DNA of 64,000 nt from Chara braunii (GCA_003427395.1 BFEA01000251.1:1751296-1815295); one strand, 5' to 3'. Shown: positions 43,451 through 55,480, counted from the first letter of the stretch. The notes: a model not told the origin generated them from the sequence alone. Made by a program: numbers and translations.

Positions 43451-44260
43451 TACGAGTGGCTTAAACCACCACTACACCCGCTGCGAGGTCACTAGCAAGT
43501 ACGAGTGGCTTAAACCACCACTACACCCGCCGTTTTGAACTGGGGGGGACTGGTAGCACAGGTCCATGACGACTACCCGTAACACAGTGGGGGGAGCTGG
43601 CGGAGTGGCAAAATTGAAAAATGCGTCGAATTGCCCCCATGATTTATTTCGTAGTTGAAATGATTTTTTTATATTTCTTTAAATATTTTCTTAGATAGAT
43701 CACGTCGAAATCTGCATACCCTCCAATTTCCAGAGTTCTCGGAGTATTGTATTAGATGGGAAAAATCACTGAAGTCGGGGTACCTTTCCGTTGGCTGACT
43801 GATAGAGCGGCGAAAAGCAGCAAAAATGGAATGTAGGACGAATAGGCGTGGCATTTATTTGACGTTCTTAAATATTTTTTTAATTTCTTAAGTATTTTTT
43901 GTGGAAATATCACGACCAAATCTACAGGCCCTTTCCGTTGGCTGACTGATAGAGCGGCGAAAAGCAGCAAAAATGGAATGTAGGACGAATAGGCGTGGCA
44001 TTTATTTGACGTTCTTAAATATTTTTTTTAATTTCTTAAGTATTTTTTGTGGAAATATCACGACCAAATCTACAGGCCCTTCAATTTGCAGAGTTGTTGT
44101 CATCCTTCTGAGCGCAAAAAATTGTGGAAGTTGGGGTACTTTTCCCGTTGGCGAACACGTGCCCAAATGGCAAAAATGGAAAATGCAATGAAATGGCGAG
44201 ACATTTATTGCACGGTCTTAAAAGGGCCTTTACGATTAGACCCCAGATGAGTACCCCAAC
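43434..44260. repeat. AT-rich dispersed repeat B, copy 2
   Basis: Homologous to 17542-18140. It starts with a 49-bp tandem duplication (GAGGTCACTAGCAAGTACGA onward, 43435-43532). Inside, a unit of 147 bp (about 43784-43930 and 43931-44077) is repeated essentially without change, a recent event absent from copy 1. Confidence 0.7.
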
Positions 44261-45860
44261 AGTGAGGGGCCCTGTCGGCCAAAACTTAAATTCACGAGCA
44301 GCAACCCAAAAGACAAAAGTTCCTGAGGCAAATGTCACATCCATAATGAATTGAAAGGTCATTTTGAACAGTCACCAACAGGTCCTGAACGAACAGGTAT
44401 TGGACACAGTTTTTAAGACTGAGAAAGGGTTATGTCTCCTCTATGGAAAGTCACGTCTGTTCGGTGTGTGGGCTGCGCTAGGCTGAAGAGCAGCGCTATG
44501 TGAGAGTGAAGAGAGTGCTGGCTAGAGGGAAGGCAGCCATAGCCGCGCCAGCGCTAGTTAGCACTTTGGTAGGGATAGTTAGTAGATGAGTTCAGTGAGT
44601 AGTATTCAAAGTAGATTCTCGTGTGATAAGGAGTGTGCATGCATGATGATTGGGAGTAGACCAGGACAATAGACATAGAGGGAGAGAGAGAAGGCAAACG
44701 AGAGAGGGGGAGGTGTGAGATAGGTTGACACTTACCTGTTGAGCGCTGTTGTTGATGTTTGGCAGCTGGTGCTGATGAGCACTGTCGAGCTCATCGGTCC
44801 GGCGCCACTCAGAGGTAGCGCTGGACCCTCCCGGCCACGTCACGCAGGAGTCAGAGTACAGATCCCCGTTGTGGTATATACACGGAGCTTCCATAAGCCG
44901 CTCCGGCGTGGTGCGCCAGCCATACCTCTCGCGAGCCCCTACGACAGGACAGGGCCTACGCGAGGCACGACTACCTCCACCTTACGGGAGTTGTCACCTC
45001 CCTTCGGTGGGCGTATCCCCGTCGAGCTACCAGTCCACAGTACGAAAGCTGATCAGCCGCAATCGCAGAGGTGGACCAGCCGAGGGCGTTTCTCGTTCGT
45101 TGTAGCATAAGGGGTACACATGGTACTACGCCTCTATCGGACCCGCACGCGAACCGACGTCTTGGGGGGCTGAGGTCCCAAGCGCGGCTTGTCGCCGGTG
45201 GACTAGGACGTATCCCACGCGCCACGCACACACCACTACGAGGTACACAAAAGTAAAGCACGCGCACACACGCACACGGGTACTGAACGACACGAAGGAC
45301 GTACAACGCGACACACTCCTAGCCCCTTTTGTATCCAACCCATAACTTTGCGTAGTGGAAGTCGGTAACTGCCGTACGCGAGGTTTAGTATAAGATTGCT
45401 CGAACGTAGGATCCACGCATACCAATTCACTATGCCGCGTCACGTGAGTAACTGCGATGATGGCGCATTATATGGTGCCCATACCCGAATGGCCTATTCT
45501 GAGCCATGCGGTTGCTTTCGATGCTCAGGCGTCGGCTGAAGTGCGCGCTAAGGGGAGGTAACCCTTTAGCGGGCGCAAAACCGGCATGAGGGCCTTACCG
45601 CCTTCTGCTCCTTGAGGTGTCCCAACGGGTGCGGGGTAAGGCGGTCCTTAGGGCAGGAAGGGATTTGGGGCGGCGCATCACCAGCGACACGCTGACCCTT
45701 CCGCCTTATCGTTCCACCAAAATAAATCCCAACAAGGAGAGTGCCTTCGACTTTTATCGGGAGTGGACCTTTTCAAAGCTAGTCCTTGGACCTAGGTCGT
45801 CCTGGGCGAGGATCATCGTATTCTAGGCTCAGGGCTAATGTCCGACCACAATTTCTTCAG
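44261..45860. other. No gene recognised; possible U3/LTR region
   Basis: Unique sequence with many CG-rich short frames and no family signature. It lies upstream of a TATA box and poly(A) signal, so part of it may be the U3 of an LTR. I could not find a paired copy. Confidence 0.35.
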
Positions 45861-45869
45861 AAGTGTATG

Positions 45870-45877
45870 TATAAATA
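45870..45877 (+). promoter_or_regulatory. TATA box of a putative LTR or retroelement
   Basis: TATAAATA followed by GAGGGGTCATTCC, a typical core promoter arrangement. An AATAAA poly(A) signal follows at 46246-46251. The order TATA then poly(A) signal about 370 bp later fits an LTR U3-R. Confidence 0.5.
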
Positions 45878-46245
45878 GAGGGGTCATTCCCTCCCTTCTA
45901 TTCATTCCAACCCTGTGTTAGGTCCCTCGCATGCGGACCCGTCAGATCACATAAGTACCCTACATAGGTACGCATGCATACACATATACACACATATATG
46001 CACATATGGGAATAAACGTGTGACGATCACATCTCACAATCACAGTGGGCCTCATGCACATATAAAGAATCGCAGGGCAGTCCAATCCAATAATCCAAGT
46101 CCCAGAACATACCTGCAATCACATCAAAGAGTCAAGCAGAAGTCCATACACTACACTGAGTCAACCAATCTCCATGCTCATAAGCCCCAACCTCCAGCCA
46201 ACCAACCTTAAGTAAATACTCAGTACCTTTGTTAAATGGCCATTC

Positions 46246-46251
46246 AATAAA
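46246..46251 (+). terminator. Poly(A) signal AATAAA
   Basis: Canonical hexamer 370 bp downstream of the TATA box. If this is an LTR, R would end shortly after 46265 and the sequence to 47700 would be the leader. Confidence 0.4.
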
Positions 46252-46629
46252 AGTCCGGGTGAAACCTTAACAAAACCGAAAAGACCACCGGGGCTGAAGC
46301 CTCTTTAGGTTGAGTAAGGAGAGTGGGTTGAGGTTGAGTCGTAAACCGACGAATCGGCAACCGACTTGTTATCTGTGATAACAGAAGGTGATCCTTGCAG
46401 GGTCAAAGATGAATCTAGCCCCAAGTCCTGAATCAATCGATCAAGGAGACCTGTAACACAAGACAGGCCAATCTCAAGTTAAGTCTATGAGCTCATGGAG
46501 GATAATCTCCATATACCGAAGTCACCACACTTAACTAGGTCTAAGCTTTATCTCTAGCCAGCGCCCAAGCAAAGGTAGCCTATGACATAGTCTCTCCTAC
46601 GTACGTCGCCACCTGTCGACATACAAGCT

Positions 46630-46900
46630 AACTCCTCTAATTTAGGAAAATTTTGGCAGCGCCTCCCGTAGGAAAAGTGACATCGCAGAAAATATACGAG
46701 TCCAAAAAGTCAAACTCTGTATCACAGAAAGTAAAAATTTGTCTAACTCCCTGACCTAGCAAAAATGTGGGTAGCATTTCCTTCAGAGAGGAAGGCCCCC
46801 CCAGATCTATACTAAGTCAGACTTGAACTTTTGACTAACTTCTTGATTTTGTAGAAATTTCGGCAGCGCTTCCCGTAGAGAAAGTGGCTTACCAAGATTT
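46630..46900 (+). repeat. Three-fold iterated GGCAGCG-TCCCGTAG module
   Basis: Three related segments at about 46645, 46764 and 46854 share CTAACTCC/TTCTT, AAATTT, GGCAGCGCTTCCCGTAGAG and AAAGTGG landmarks, spaced about 90-120 bp apart. They lie just upstream of the hairpin series. Confidence 0.6.
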
Positions 46901-47168
46901 ATACAAGACCAAGTACGAATGACAAGATCCCAGAAAATGCAGAAATTGATCTAAGTAAAAGAACGAGCCCAGAAAATGCAGGAAATGACTCTAGCTCCTA
47001 TGGCTCTAGCACGTGGCGAGCAACTTCAGCAACTGTCGATCAAATCCAAACTCAGACTAAGAAGTGGCATCACTCAGTCACATGCAGGCCAAACCACAGA
47101 CATGCACTCTTTCACCATCCCCAAGTTACCTTAGCAAACAATAGTTGGTAGCCATTCAATGATTTATC

Positions 47169-47658
47169 CCTTATACCCAGCTTACATAGGGCATAAGGCT
47201 AGACCACCCAAACTTATGGAACATGTCTAGCCCAGCCAAGGTTTATATAATTGTCTGTACTTAGTCTTCTGAGGTAGTATATAGCTGAGCCGATCAAGGT
47301 TATAGCCTTCCGGTTCCAGCATGTGCGAGGCGTTGGACCAAGACCACCCAAATTTATGGAACATGTCTTGGCCCTCAGCCTGGTTTATTTCTCTTAGGCC
47401 AAAGTAGGAAGAGGCAGAGCCACCCAACCTTATGGGACATGCTCATTCAAAAACCAAAGAAACTGTCAAAAACCCCAAATAAACAAGGTCGCCAGACTAT
47501 CCAAACTTATGGATTTGACTGGCGCCTGAAGAAGCAATCACATTCATCCCTCACAAGTCAGAACGACCAGACCACCCAAACTTATGGATTTGTCTGGTTC
47601 TCCAGGCAATACAAAAAATATAACACTGGGCCTTCCCAAGCTTATGGAACTGGCCCAG
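47169..47658 (+). ncRNA. Series of hairpins with a shared loop and compensated stems
   Basis: Six hairpins, stems in brackets: 47197-47232 (GGCTAGAC/GTCTAGCC), 47338-47371 (CCAAGAC/GTCTTGG), 47417-47444 (GAGC/GCTC), 47490-47524 (CGCCAGAC/GACTGGCG, one A/A), 47566-47598 (ACCAGAC/GTCTGGT) and 47626-47658 (CTGGGCC/GGCCCAG). Each encloses 19-20 bases of the type CACCCAAACTTATGGAACAT, inside which CCA and TGG can pair. Loops are conserved while stems change on both sides together, which is direct evidence for selection on structure. A diverged seventh (CCTTAT/ATAAGG around ACCCAGCTTACATAGGGC) is at 47169-47198 and overlaps the first by two bases. No coding frame explains the pattern. Function is unknown; position suggests the leader of a retroelement transcript. 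Confidence 0.8.
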
Positions 47659-47699
47659 CCTTTGGTTGACCCAGTCAAACTTCATGCAATACTATCTTT

Positions 47700-50600
47700 C
47701 TCCCATCCTTCCCCCAGATGCAATCCCACAATTCTGCTTTCAATCAATCAAAGAAGTTGAAACGTAACTTTATACATGCACTCTTTAATCTTGTCTGGTT
47801 ATGTCCTAAATAGAAAGCAAGATTTTTAGGGACAGACAGACATACATCAATCCGCTAGAGGGGATAAGCAAACATGGGTGTAGTGGGGTATACAGACAGA
47901 AAGATTACCTGATGGTTCCCTGCCTCCAGAACCTCGCCTAGGTTCCGGCAGAGCTCCCGCAATCGGTGGGCTGACTCCCCACAGAGCCTTGATGCGGTCG
48001 TACGGGTTGCAATCCTGCCTGCCGCCTTCCCCTCGTAACCAGTTGACTAGACTTGGAGTAAGAAGGATAGATAGAGAATGTATAGAGACTCTCGGAGGGG
48101 TGCACTCAGACTCGCGTGAGGGGGCCTTGTTATCGTGGTTCGCCCGAGGGCCCCGCAATGGCGGCCAGGTTACCGGAGCTTGGTCACACAGTAGTCGAGT
48201 TGTTTAACCCAGATGCCCAACGTAGATCTGTAGTCCTGCCGTCCAAACAGCCATCGTACCCAGAACAACACAGCAGTTCGCAGCAGCCCAGCAACTGCTG
48301 CAGTAGAAGATGCAGCTATGATGAGTAATGAGGCCTACTTCTAGTGAGCTGCAAAAGGCGCAGCAGCGGTCGGGATGCTCAACGGCAGGCCCACCAACAA
48401 CAAGGTACCACCAAGCGCCACAAGTACGGCAACCGTGCAGGACAGTAGTTTTGACGCAGGTAGTGCATAGCAAGTATACAGTGAAAACCCGTGAGTAAGG
48501 CTACAGCGGAAGACGGGGGGTACAGCAAGGTGCCCGCAGCAATTCTACAAAGGCACAACAACACATAGTCTGTGTGATGTTACTTCCTGATCCAGCAGTA
48601 GTGGTAGCTGCTGCAATAGTCCCAACAGGCTCGCTGCAACAGTATCAGACGCCCCACAGTCTGCCCAGTCTGCCCTACCAAGTCTGCGACCCGGCGCAGT
48701 TAGTGCACAGCAAGGGGCGGCAGCAATTGCACAGTCAGGACCCAACAACATACAGATCGTGCGTTGGGGTAGCTTGCTCCAGCGGCAGTGGTTGTTGCTG
48801 TTAGCACTCCTAGTGGGATTGCTGTAGTAACACAGGACCCTACAGTTTGCAGGAAACGACGGCCACCTGATGCTTAGTCTGAATACACACCGCCGGAAGA
48901 GTTGCGGCAGAGGTCGGGAAACGGCCAGGAATATCGTATCTGCGGCAGTGATCCAGCAAGCCAAGTTCGTCGGAATGCAGCAGTCACAGTTAGCTCAGTA
49001 ATGCATAGCTCCAAGGCTGCCACAGTGACGCAGGAGCAGCGACAACTGGTTGGCCCGACAGCTGCCCAGCATAGCGCAACGCACAGCGATCAGCTCCCCT
49101 TACTGTAGCTACCTGAGCTGGCCACCGCAACCTCGTAGTTCGAACTAGGTCAGTAGCTGCGAAGTATACGTAGATGCCACTCACATACAACCCAGACCCC
49201 CGAGTTGCCGTCTCCGTCAAACCCTTCACTCGACAATGCCTTTTTCACCTTGCTCTCGAATCTAGTGAACTGTTTGCAAATCAGTATCGTTGCGGCTACG
49301 AATAGTAACAAGTCTCCTGAAAGGGAAACAATACTCCGTCGGAATGAGCAACTGACAGTGTATGGAAGTGGCCTGTGTGAGCAGCCTCTAGTCCCTCGTA
49401 AGTTGAACTCCGCAGCAAGCGGTCACGCACCTCTCGATTTCCCTCCTCCTCCAGCCTCGAGGGTCAACCGTAACAGCCTGTTACTGCAGGTATCAGTCCG
49501 CTGGTACAGAAACCCAAAAGATGTGACTGACAAGTGCAGCTAACAGCTGCTATCAAAAGTAAGATGAGCAGCAACTTGACTCAGCAGCAGCTCGACTCAG
49601 CAGCAGCTTACTAATAACAACCGCTTGGAACAGCCATAGCATGAACGAACTGGCGACCTACAAGAACACGAAACTTAGGCTAAAGTTGGCAATCACGGTG
49701 GCGATGCTCTGCTGAAATTATCAGCTTTAGCCTGAGAAAGCAGCGATCTTGAGTGACAACGCACCACCCCTCCGTAGGATCAAGAAAGAGCTCTTAGTCT
49801 GTCAATCCTGGCTGTGTTCGTGAGCAAACAACCCTGCAATAGCGTGAAATACAACACACCAGTCCATTCTTATCCAAGGGCATTCGGATTCGAGCTCGAG
49901 CCTATACTTCAACAGTTCGGTGCTATAGCAATCTGAGCGAGCCAGCTGGCCTAGCATCAACCACCGAGGACGTACAATCCTCCTCCCCTACTCATCGCGT
50001 CACTGACTCAGCAAGCAAGCTACTTCTCAATTTTCTTATTGGCTTTTTCCCTTCTTAGCCCTCTTAGTCTGACATCTGTAATGCACCCAGTCATGTCCAT
50101 TGTGCAGATACTTGGAGAGACCACGAACACAAGCTGCCACTAATCCACGAGGCGAGTACTCGTCGACGACCAGCGCTTCACTTAGTGTGTAAAAATGAGA
50201 ATGAATCCTCCCCTACCAGATGGGAAGATACATTGACATTCTCACGCATCCACCCCATGCACGAATTTACGCGGCCAACTGCATGACCAGATTCAATCCA
50301 CGAAAAACAGCTGGGCTGAGTTTCGTCGGCACACCCGTAGTAACCGATCAGTTCTACGATGAGCAAAGCTCCCTACTATGACCAACCAGCACCCCTACAA
50401 GCAGGGGATCAACACTGAGGACAGCGACAACGAGCATGAAGACAAACGAAAGGTGACGCATGTATGAAGACCGCGAAGAGCAACACCTCGATGAGCTTAA
50501 GATGGTCACGACGATGATCACGATCGCGTTGAAGAGCACTCTTGGCAACGTCAGGCACGACCATGGTCATCACACTGTCTTCTACAGGCAAGAGCACGAT

Positions 50601-50776
50601 AGTTACGGACCTTGCCCCGCTACTCCTCAATTGTGCAAAAAAATAGGAATAAATCCGCCCCTAGTATCAGGGCAGATACACGGGAATGCACCCCGTTGTT
50701 TGGCACCGTAGCTCGACTTTTGGTTCATCCCGTATTGCCAGTTCGGCACTTCCTATGTCACGGTAAGTTCCCTCTT
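47700..50776. other. No gene recognised; CAG-rich low-information sequence
   Basis: From 48230 to 49110 the sequence is rich in GCAG/CAGCA strings and recurring GTAGTGCATAGCAAG/GTTAGTGCACAGCAAG motifs (48460, 48700), suggesting a degenerate array. GAATGAATCCTCCC-like strings at about 50190, 50640 and 51160 recur around the N gap. No supported exon or RNA gene. Confidence 0.4.
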
Positions 50777-50884
50777 CCTCCCCCCCCCCCCCCCCCCCCC
50801 CCCCCCCCNNNNNNNNNNNNNNNNNNNNNNNNNNNNNNNNNNNNNNNNNNNNNNNNNNNNNNNNNNNNNNNNNNNNNNNNCCCC

Positions 50885-50920
<36 letters not shown>
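50777..50920. other. Assembly gap in poly-C with CT microsatellite
   Basis: A run of about 32 C, 72 N (50809-50880), 15 C and (CT)n to about 50920. The true length is unknown. Confidence 0.95.
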
Positions 50921-50926
<6 letters not shown>

Positions 50927-52142
50927 CATGTGCACAATCACGCTCACACTCCGCTCACATGCCCGCTTGCCATTCCTTCGACGCCCCCGGCCCGGGCTCT
51001 CAGTCAGGTTCATTCAGCTAACATACCACATAGCAGGCCCCGATTGCTTCGGGCACGACAACCCTGTGACCATCTAGCACACTGCGAGCCCAATGGCTGA
51101 TCAATGATGACGAACACGGGGATCCTGCCCGTTGCTCACCAGATCTGCAAAATGGGAATGAATCTTCTGGTAAAGCGCGACAAGATTCATTACCATACTC
51201 AACCTCCCATAGCACTGGCGCAGCCCCTACTGCTCATACCGGTCAAACCACTCCTCAAATCCGAGTTTCGAGGTCGCCATCAGGTCCGGAGCGCTCTGAA
51301 ACCCCCATTTCGAATCTGACCTTGCTCAAATCCGTGTGGAAACGGGCGAGATATGCCCTTTTTCCCTCCACCATCTCAACGAACTCAACGCCTCCGCGCA
51401 CTCCATCTGCATCACAGCCACTCCTCTACTAACTCCCGGGCCAATTTGACCCCACCATTCAACTCGCCCTAGCCAAAAACCTTGGTGTAGCCTGTTTCCC
51501 CGCATGATTCCTTCCGGAAACGAGCGAGGTAAGCATCCTCCACCCTCCTTCGCTTCCCCGCCATCTTCCACGAAAGCCTTCTCTCCTCGCCAACTTTGTT
51601 CCTCCCTTTGAATGCACCTGGCGCAGATGTCCGCCCAGATTCACTCTTTCCTTTAACCAATGCAGCCGTGGTGGTCTGAGTGTAGAGTCCGGAGCTGCTG
51701 CTAACGGAGCTGTCCGGCCTCGGCTATGCCGCTATCAACGTAGTGAATGCCCCACGTACCTGCCCATGCTCAGCGAAGCGGAGAAGCAACGCACCCTCCT
51801 CTAAGACTGAGACTCGGCAATCGCAGCGAGGTGAACCTCAAACTCGTGGACCTCCGCTCCCTTTTCTACCCGCTTCCTCTATCTCACAGCACTCCTATCT
51901 CAACTTATCCCGTTGCCCAGGCAAAAAACACCTGTAAAAAAAGAAATGCCTACGTGTACCTAGATCGAAAACTAACTAAGAGGGTCCCAAACCTACGGAC
52001 CTACCTATCAGAAAAAATAATAATAATAATAAATTGGACAGGCCTAACTTTGTCAAATAAGTACCACTAGTCTATAGGCCTATGGACCAAGTCCCCCAAC
52101 GCCCAAAATAAGGGAACAGCAACTTAGTTGGGTATGGCCCCC
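50921..52142. other. No gene recognised
   Basis: Mixed unique sequence; a short (AAT)n at 52016-52032. No recognisable coding segments. Confidence 0.4.
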
Positions 52143-52225
52143 CCATTAGTGCACGTTAGTCTTGCCTAGGGGCCGTCCTAATCTTCTCTGTATTGTTCCA
52201 ATTTTAACAGATGTCCCGAAGGACT
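52143..52225 (-). pseudogene. U6: U6 spliceosomal snRNA pseudogene
   Basis: Read on the minus strand from 52225, it follows U6 closely: the 5' stem-loop GTCCTTCGGGACATC, then AAAATTGGAACAATACAGAG with the ACAGAGA box intact, AAGATTAG, GGCCCCT and GCAAGACTAACGTGCAC. The AGC catalytic triad (normally TTAGCATGG) reads TTAGGACGG. The 3' end after GCAC is lost, with no terminal T run. No correctly spaced USE and TATA pair is seen upstream. U6 forms the catalytic centre of the spliceosome; this copy should be dead. Confidence 0.85.
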
Positions 52226-53000
52226 GTACCCAGCAGCAGTCCGAGGATGTGGCCACTGAACTAGGCTGCTGGCCTATACCGCCGGTTCCGGTACCGCATC
52301 GGGCCGCGTCCCAAAAAGATGGAATAAATAAATAAAATTTAATAATAAAAAAAATAGAAAAATAAAAAACCTCAGGATTTAGAGAAGGGGAGAGGAGGAC
52401 CGTTGGTACTTGGTCCTACCTTACGGGCCCGCCATCGGACTCCCCCAAAAAAAGCCCAAGGGGGATAGTCCCACGGGACCCTCAACCCCTCGGTCTGCTC
52501 CGTAGTGTTCCTCCGCTGCTTTGCTGCTCGCTGCTGGCCTCGATCTCGGGTCCGCCTGGTGAAAGTCCAATGCTGTAACCTACAGGTCTAAGCCCAAGCC
52601 TGGATTGGGTGCGGGCCACCCGGTATGTAAACGGTAACAGTGGCCAGCCTGGGCCTGCGACAGCCGCGTAAAGGCTGCCACTTGACTTCCCCTTCAATCC
52701 CACGGCCCCGTACGCGCGCACATGCCATCAGGGACCGGGTCTTGCTCGGCATGTCTCGCTGGTAGCCCCCCCATAGTGCCGCGCGGAGGCCGCTGCTTGC
52801 GTCCGTGGTTCCTACGCACCGGCCCTGCCGTATGAAGGGGTAAGTTTTCCCCTTTTGCTACCGTCGCACATGCAGCACAAGTGTGCCGCCGCCTAGCAAA
52901 TCTACTTCCGATGGCGCATGCCGTATGAACGCAGGCGCCCCATGGTCAATCCACCATGAGGAACAACCTTTCCTAGTGTTAATCAAACCCAAAACTCTTT
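52226..53000. other. No gene recognised
   Basis: Includes an A-rich AATAAA-type stretch (52320-52375). GC-rich short frames only. Part may belong to the LTR that ends at 53452. Confidence 0.35.
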
Positions 53001-53452
53001 GCCGGCGGAAATGCCGACCCTATAATCTCAAAAGAAAATTCATCACACGTGCCTCAAAACTGCGCGCCCACACGCTCTTCACTCCCTGTCGACCATTCAG
53101 TCAACGCGAATCAACACAACCGCAACTTCGCACAGTGTACTCAGATTCTGAGCAAGCCTTACCTTTTGTCACTTGCAAAAACCAGGACGGATACCCTTGT
53201 AAGGGTATTCGCCCCGACAGCGCCAGGCTTGGAACTCGTGTTGACCGAAGAAGACTTGTAACTCTGTTCAGCGCTATACATTTTGAACTCACGAAATTCC
53301 TCTCTTAATCTGGTTATGATAATTGAGTTGAGCTTCCAGGTTTCATTCATTTTCTATTGGGCTTTGTGTGAGACTTCGCAATCTGTGAAATATGTGAATA
53401 TGCATATGATCTGATGCACTCCAGCAAGCGATGAACAATCAGGTTCCTTGCA
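53000..53452 (+). repeat. Plus-strand LTR, 3' part
   Basis: The right boundary is clear: CCTTGCA at 53452, then a primer-binding site. The terminal CTTGCA is shared with the element 2 family, but the rest is too diverged to set a start, so 53000 is only a working limit. Confidence 0.5.
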
Positions 53453-53456
53453 AATT

Positions 53457-53468
53457 TGGTATCGGAGC
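53457..53468 (+). promoter_or_regulatory. Primer-binding site, plus strand
   Basis: TGGTATCGGAGC, identical to the site at 29243-29254 and one base from the initiator-Met consensus. Confidence 0.8.
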
Positions 53469-54400
53469 AGAACTTGTTACTCTCACTGGACGCTTTGGCA
53501 TGATCAACGCCGGCGAGAAGGATAAGCTGTCGTGAGTATAGCTGGCGAGAGTTGAGCTGAAGAGGAGTTAGATTGGGATAGAGGGGGAAGTTGGTCGAAG
53601 AAGAAGGGCGAAGGAGGAGAAGACTTACCTGCGATTGGAGCGAACGTGGAGTCTTTATCGACGGCTAGGAGAAGACTTACCTGCAATTGGAGCGATTGGA
53701 GCGAACGTGGAGTCTTCATCGACGGCTACAAAGAAGAGAAGAACCTCCTACCCCACTTACCTCGATTGATTGCAAACTTGTGTGTTGTGTATCTCCTCCC
53801 CCTCCTTTCTGGTGGTCGTTGCTGCTGTCTGGATAAAACCTGTGGCCTGGTCTGATCTGACAGATAGGACTAGAGAGTCAACATCTGGTCTTCGTGTTAT
53901 CCATCTGGTCTATCGATAGGTACGGAAGGAAGGTTGAGTCAGGGAACTGTGCACTGCCACGTCAGAGTGTAAGTGGCTGAGAACAAAGAAAGTCGTGATA
54001 ATTGGATTTGTTGAAGCAAGTTTGATCTCGTAGCTACGTTCTCTAACGAAAGTGATCAGACAGACCATTGAAGGCATAGACTATCTAATTAACTAAACAG
54101 GCAGCAAACAAAGGAAGAGGGGGAAAAAAACAACAACGAAATTCGTACTTTGCATTTTGATTAGGAAAACATTATATATCTTTTGCATTATTAAATTTTG
54201 TTATTCTGAAGCAGCGACATCCAGACTTAAAAAAAAAAAAAAAAAAAAAAAAAAGTTACGGATCCCAAGTACTCAGGTAAACTAGGTTCTTGGGTAGCTA
54301 CTTGGTGGTCCAGCAGAGGCCTCCCCTGTGCTGTACCCCACCATGGATGACTATCTGTTCTTTTGGGGCCACTATTCCGTTTCTTTTTCCCTCTCGGCTT
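53469..54400 (+). mobile_element. Leader of the plus-strand retroelement
   Basis: Contains a tandem duplication with GAGAAGACTTACCTGC, TTGGAGCGAACGTGGAGTCT and TCGACGGCTA (about 53615-53730) and a 27-base A run at 54228-54254. No coding sequence is recognised before 54423. Confidence 0.45.
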
Positions 54401-54422
54401 TGGGAGAGTGTGCACCTCCCGC

Positions 54423-54608
54423 ATGATGATGAGATCCGGAACAGTGAAACCCGGACTCTCAGCGGCAGAGCAGGCAGAAGTTGACCGCCGCTTGGCCGAG
54501 AAAAAGAATGAAAAGGGGCAGAAAAAGAAACAGAAAGAAGAAGAGTTGAGGAAGAAAACTCAAATAGAAGAAGAAAGAATTAAAAAAGAGTTATCTTTTG
54601 TCCCATAA
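54423..54608 (+). pseudogene. Short basic/acidic coiled-coil ORF, possible gag start
   Basis: The plus frame MMMRSGTVKPGLSAAEQAEV continues into a Lys/Glu/Gln-rich helix and stops at 54606. It follows an LTR, PBS and leader on the same strand, as a gag N-terminus would. Immediately after it the minus-strand element 4 begins, so the plus element is cut here. Confidence 0.35.
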
Positions 54609-54654
54609 CCAAGATTTTTCTTTCTTCAACAATTTTCTCATGGGTGCAGCTATA

Positions 54655-55480
54655 AGGGGGAAGTTCCTCACGAACTTCCTATAATAGCTAGCAAGTCCTA
54701 AGAAAGATTGCTAGTTAGTGATTGTCTTAGGTCTGGGCCAATCTTTGATTGCGGTGATCTTGTTTTCCTCGGGCCTTAGTCCTTCTTCATGTGTCCAAAG
54801 TACCTCGAACTTAGCAAACTTTGACTTCTTAGGATTTAACGTATAGTTACCTTCTCTTAGCTTCCCTAAAACCATTCGTTGATGCTTCTCATGGTCTTCC
54901 AACGTCTTGCTATAGACGAGAATGTCGTTGAGATACACCACTACGAATTGATTTAGCCATTATCTAAACAAGTCATTCATAGATCTCTGAAAGGTTGTGG
55001 GGGCATTCGTCAGGCCAAAGGGCATCATAACAAACGCCGTCTTGTGTTGATCTTCAGGTGCCACCTCGATCTGGTGGTATCCTNATTTCATATTAATCCT
55101 CCTGAAATTCTTGCAATGCTGTAGTTGATAGAGAAAATCATCAATACCGCATTCTTGATAGTTATGGAATTCAGTCCTCGGTAATTAATACATTCCTTTT
55201 TAGTTATGAATAGGATAGGTGCACCGTAGGGAGAGGAACTTGGTCGAGTCCATCCTTTGTCAATAAGTTCTTGCAGTTGCTTTTTCAGTTCTTGTAATTC
55301 CCTCGGGGATATTTGGTAGATGGGTCCTTTGGGAATCTTACTTCCGGGAATGATTTAATTGTGTGCTTTATAGCACGGGCAGTTAGTCCCGTTGGTTCAG
55401 TTTACAAGTCCTTATCTTCATCAAGTAGTTTGTCAAGAGGAGGATAGGACGAAGAACATTCACCTACTCATGTGACAAGT
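54655..55480 (-). pseudogene. RT of element 4
   Basis: Blocks recognisable in several frames include NYTLNPKKSKFAKFEVLW, EEGLRPEENKITAIKDWPRP and MVYLNDILVYSKTLEDHEKH. The catalytic motif reads YLND. An N lies at 55084, stops are frequent, and the sequence stops at 54655 within the connection region. Confidence 0.75.

Noticed and set aside
47439-47669. 76-codon open frame over the hairpin region
   Set aside because: The repeated QTYGF residues come from the shared hairpin loop; the stems vary at positions that would change the protein, while base pairing is kept.
50320-50360. Minus-strand CTGATCG...GACGAAAC, near-hammerhead
   Set aside because: The core reads CTGATCG, where CTGATGA is required, and no cleavage triplet is correctly placed.
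52555-52595. GGTGAAAGTCCAA and GCTGTAACCT, strings also present in the hammerheads
   Set aside because: No CTGATGA or GAAAC elements, and the order is permuted; similarity is too short to support a ribozyme.
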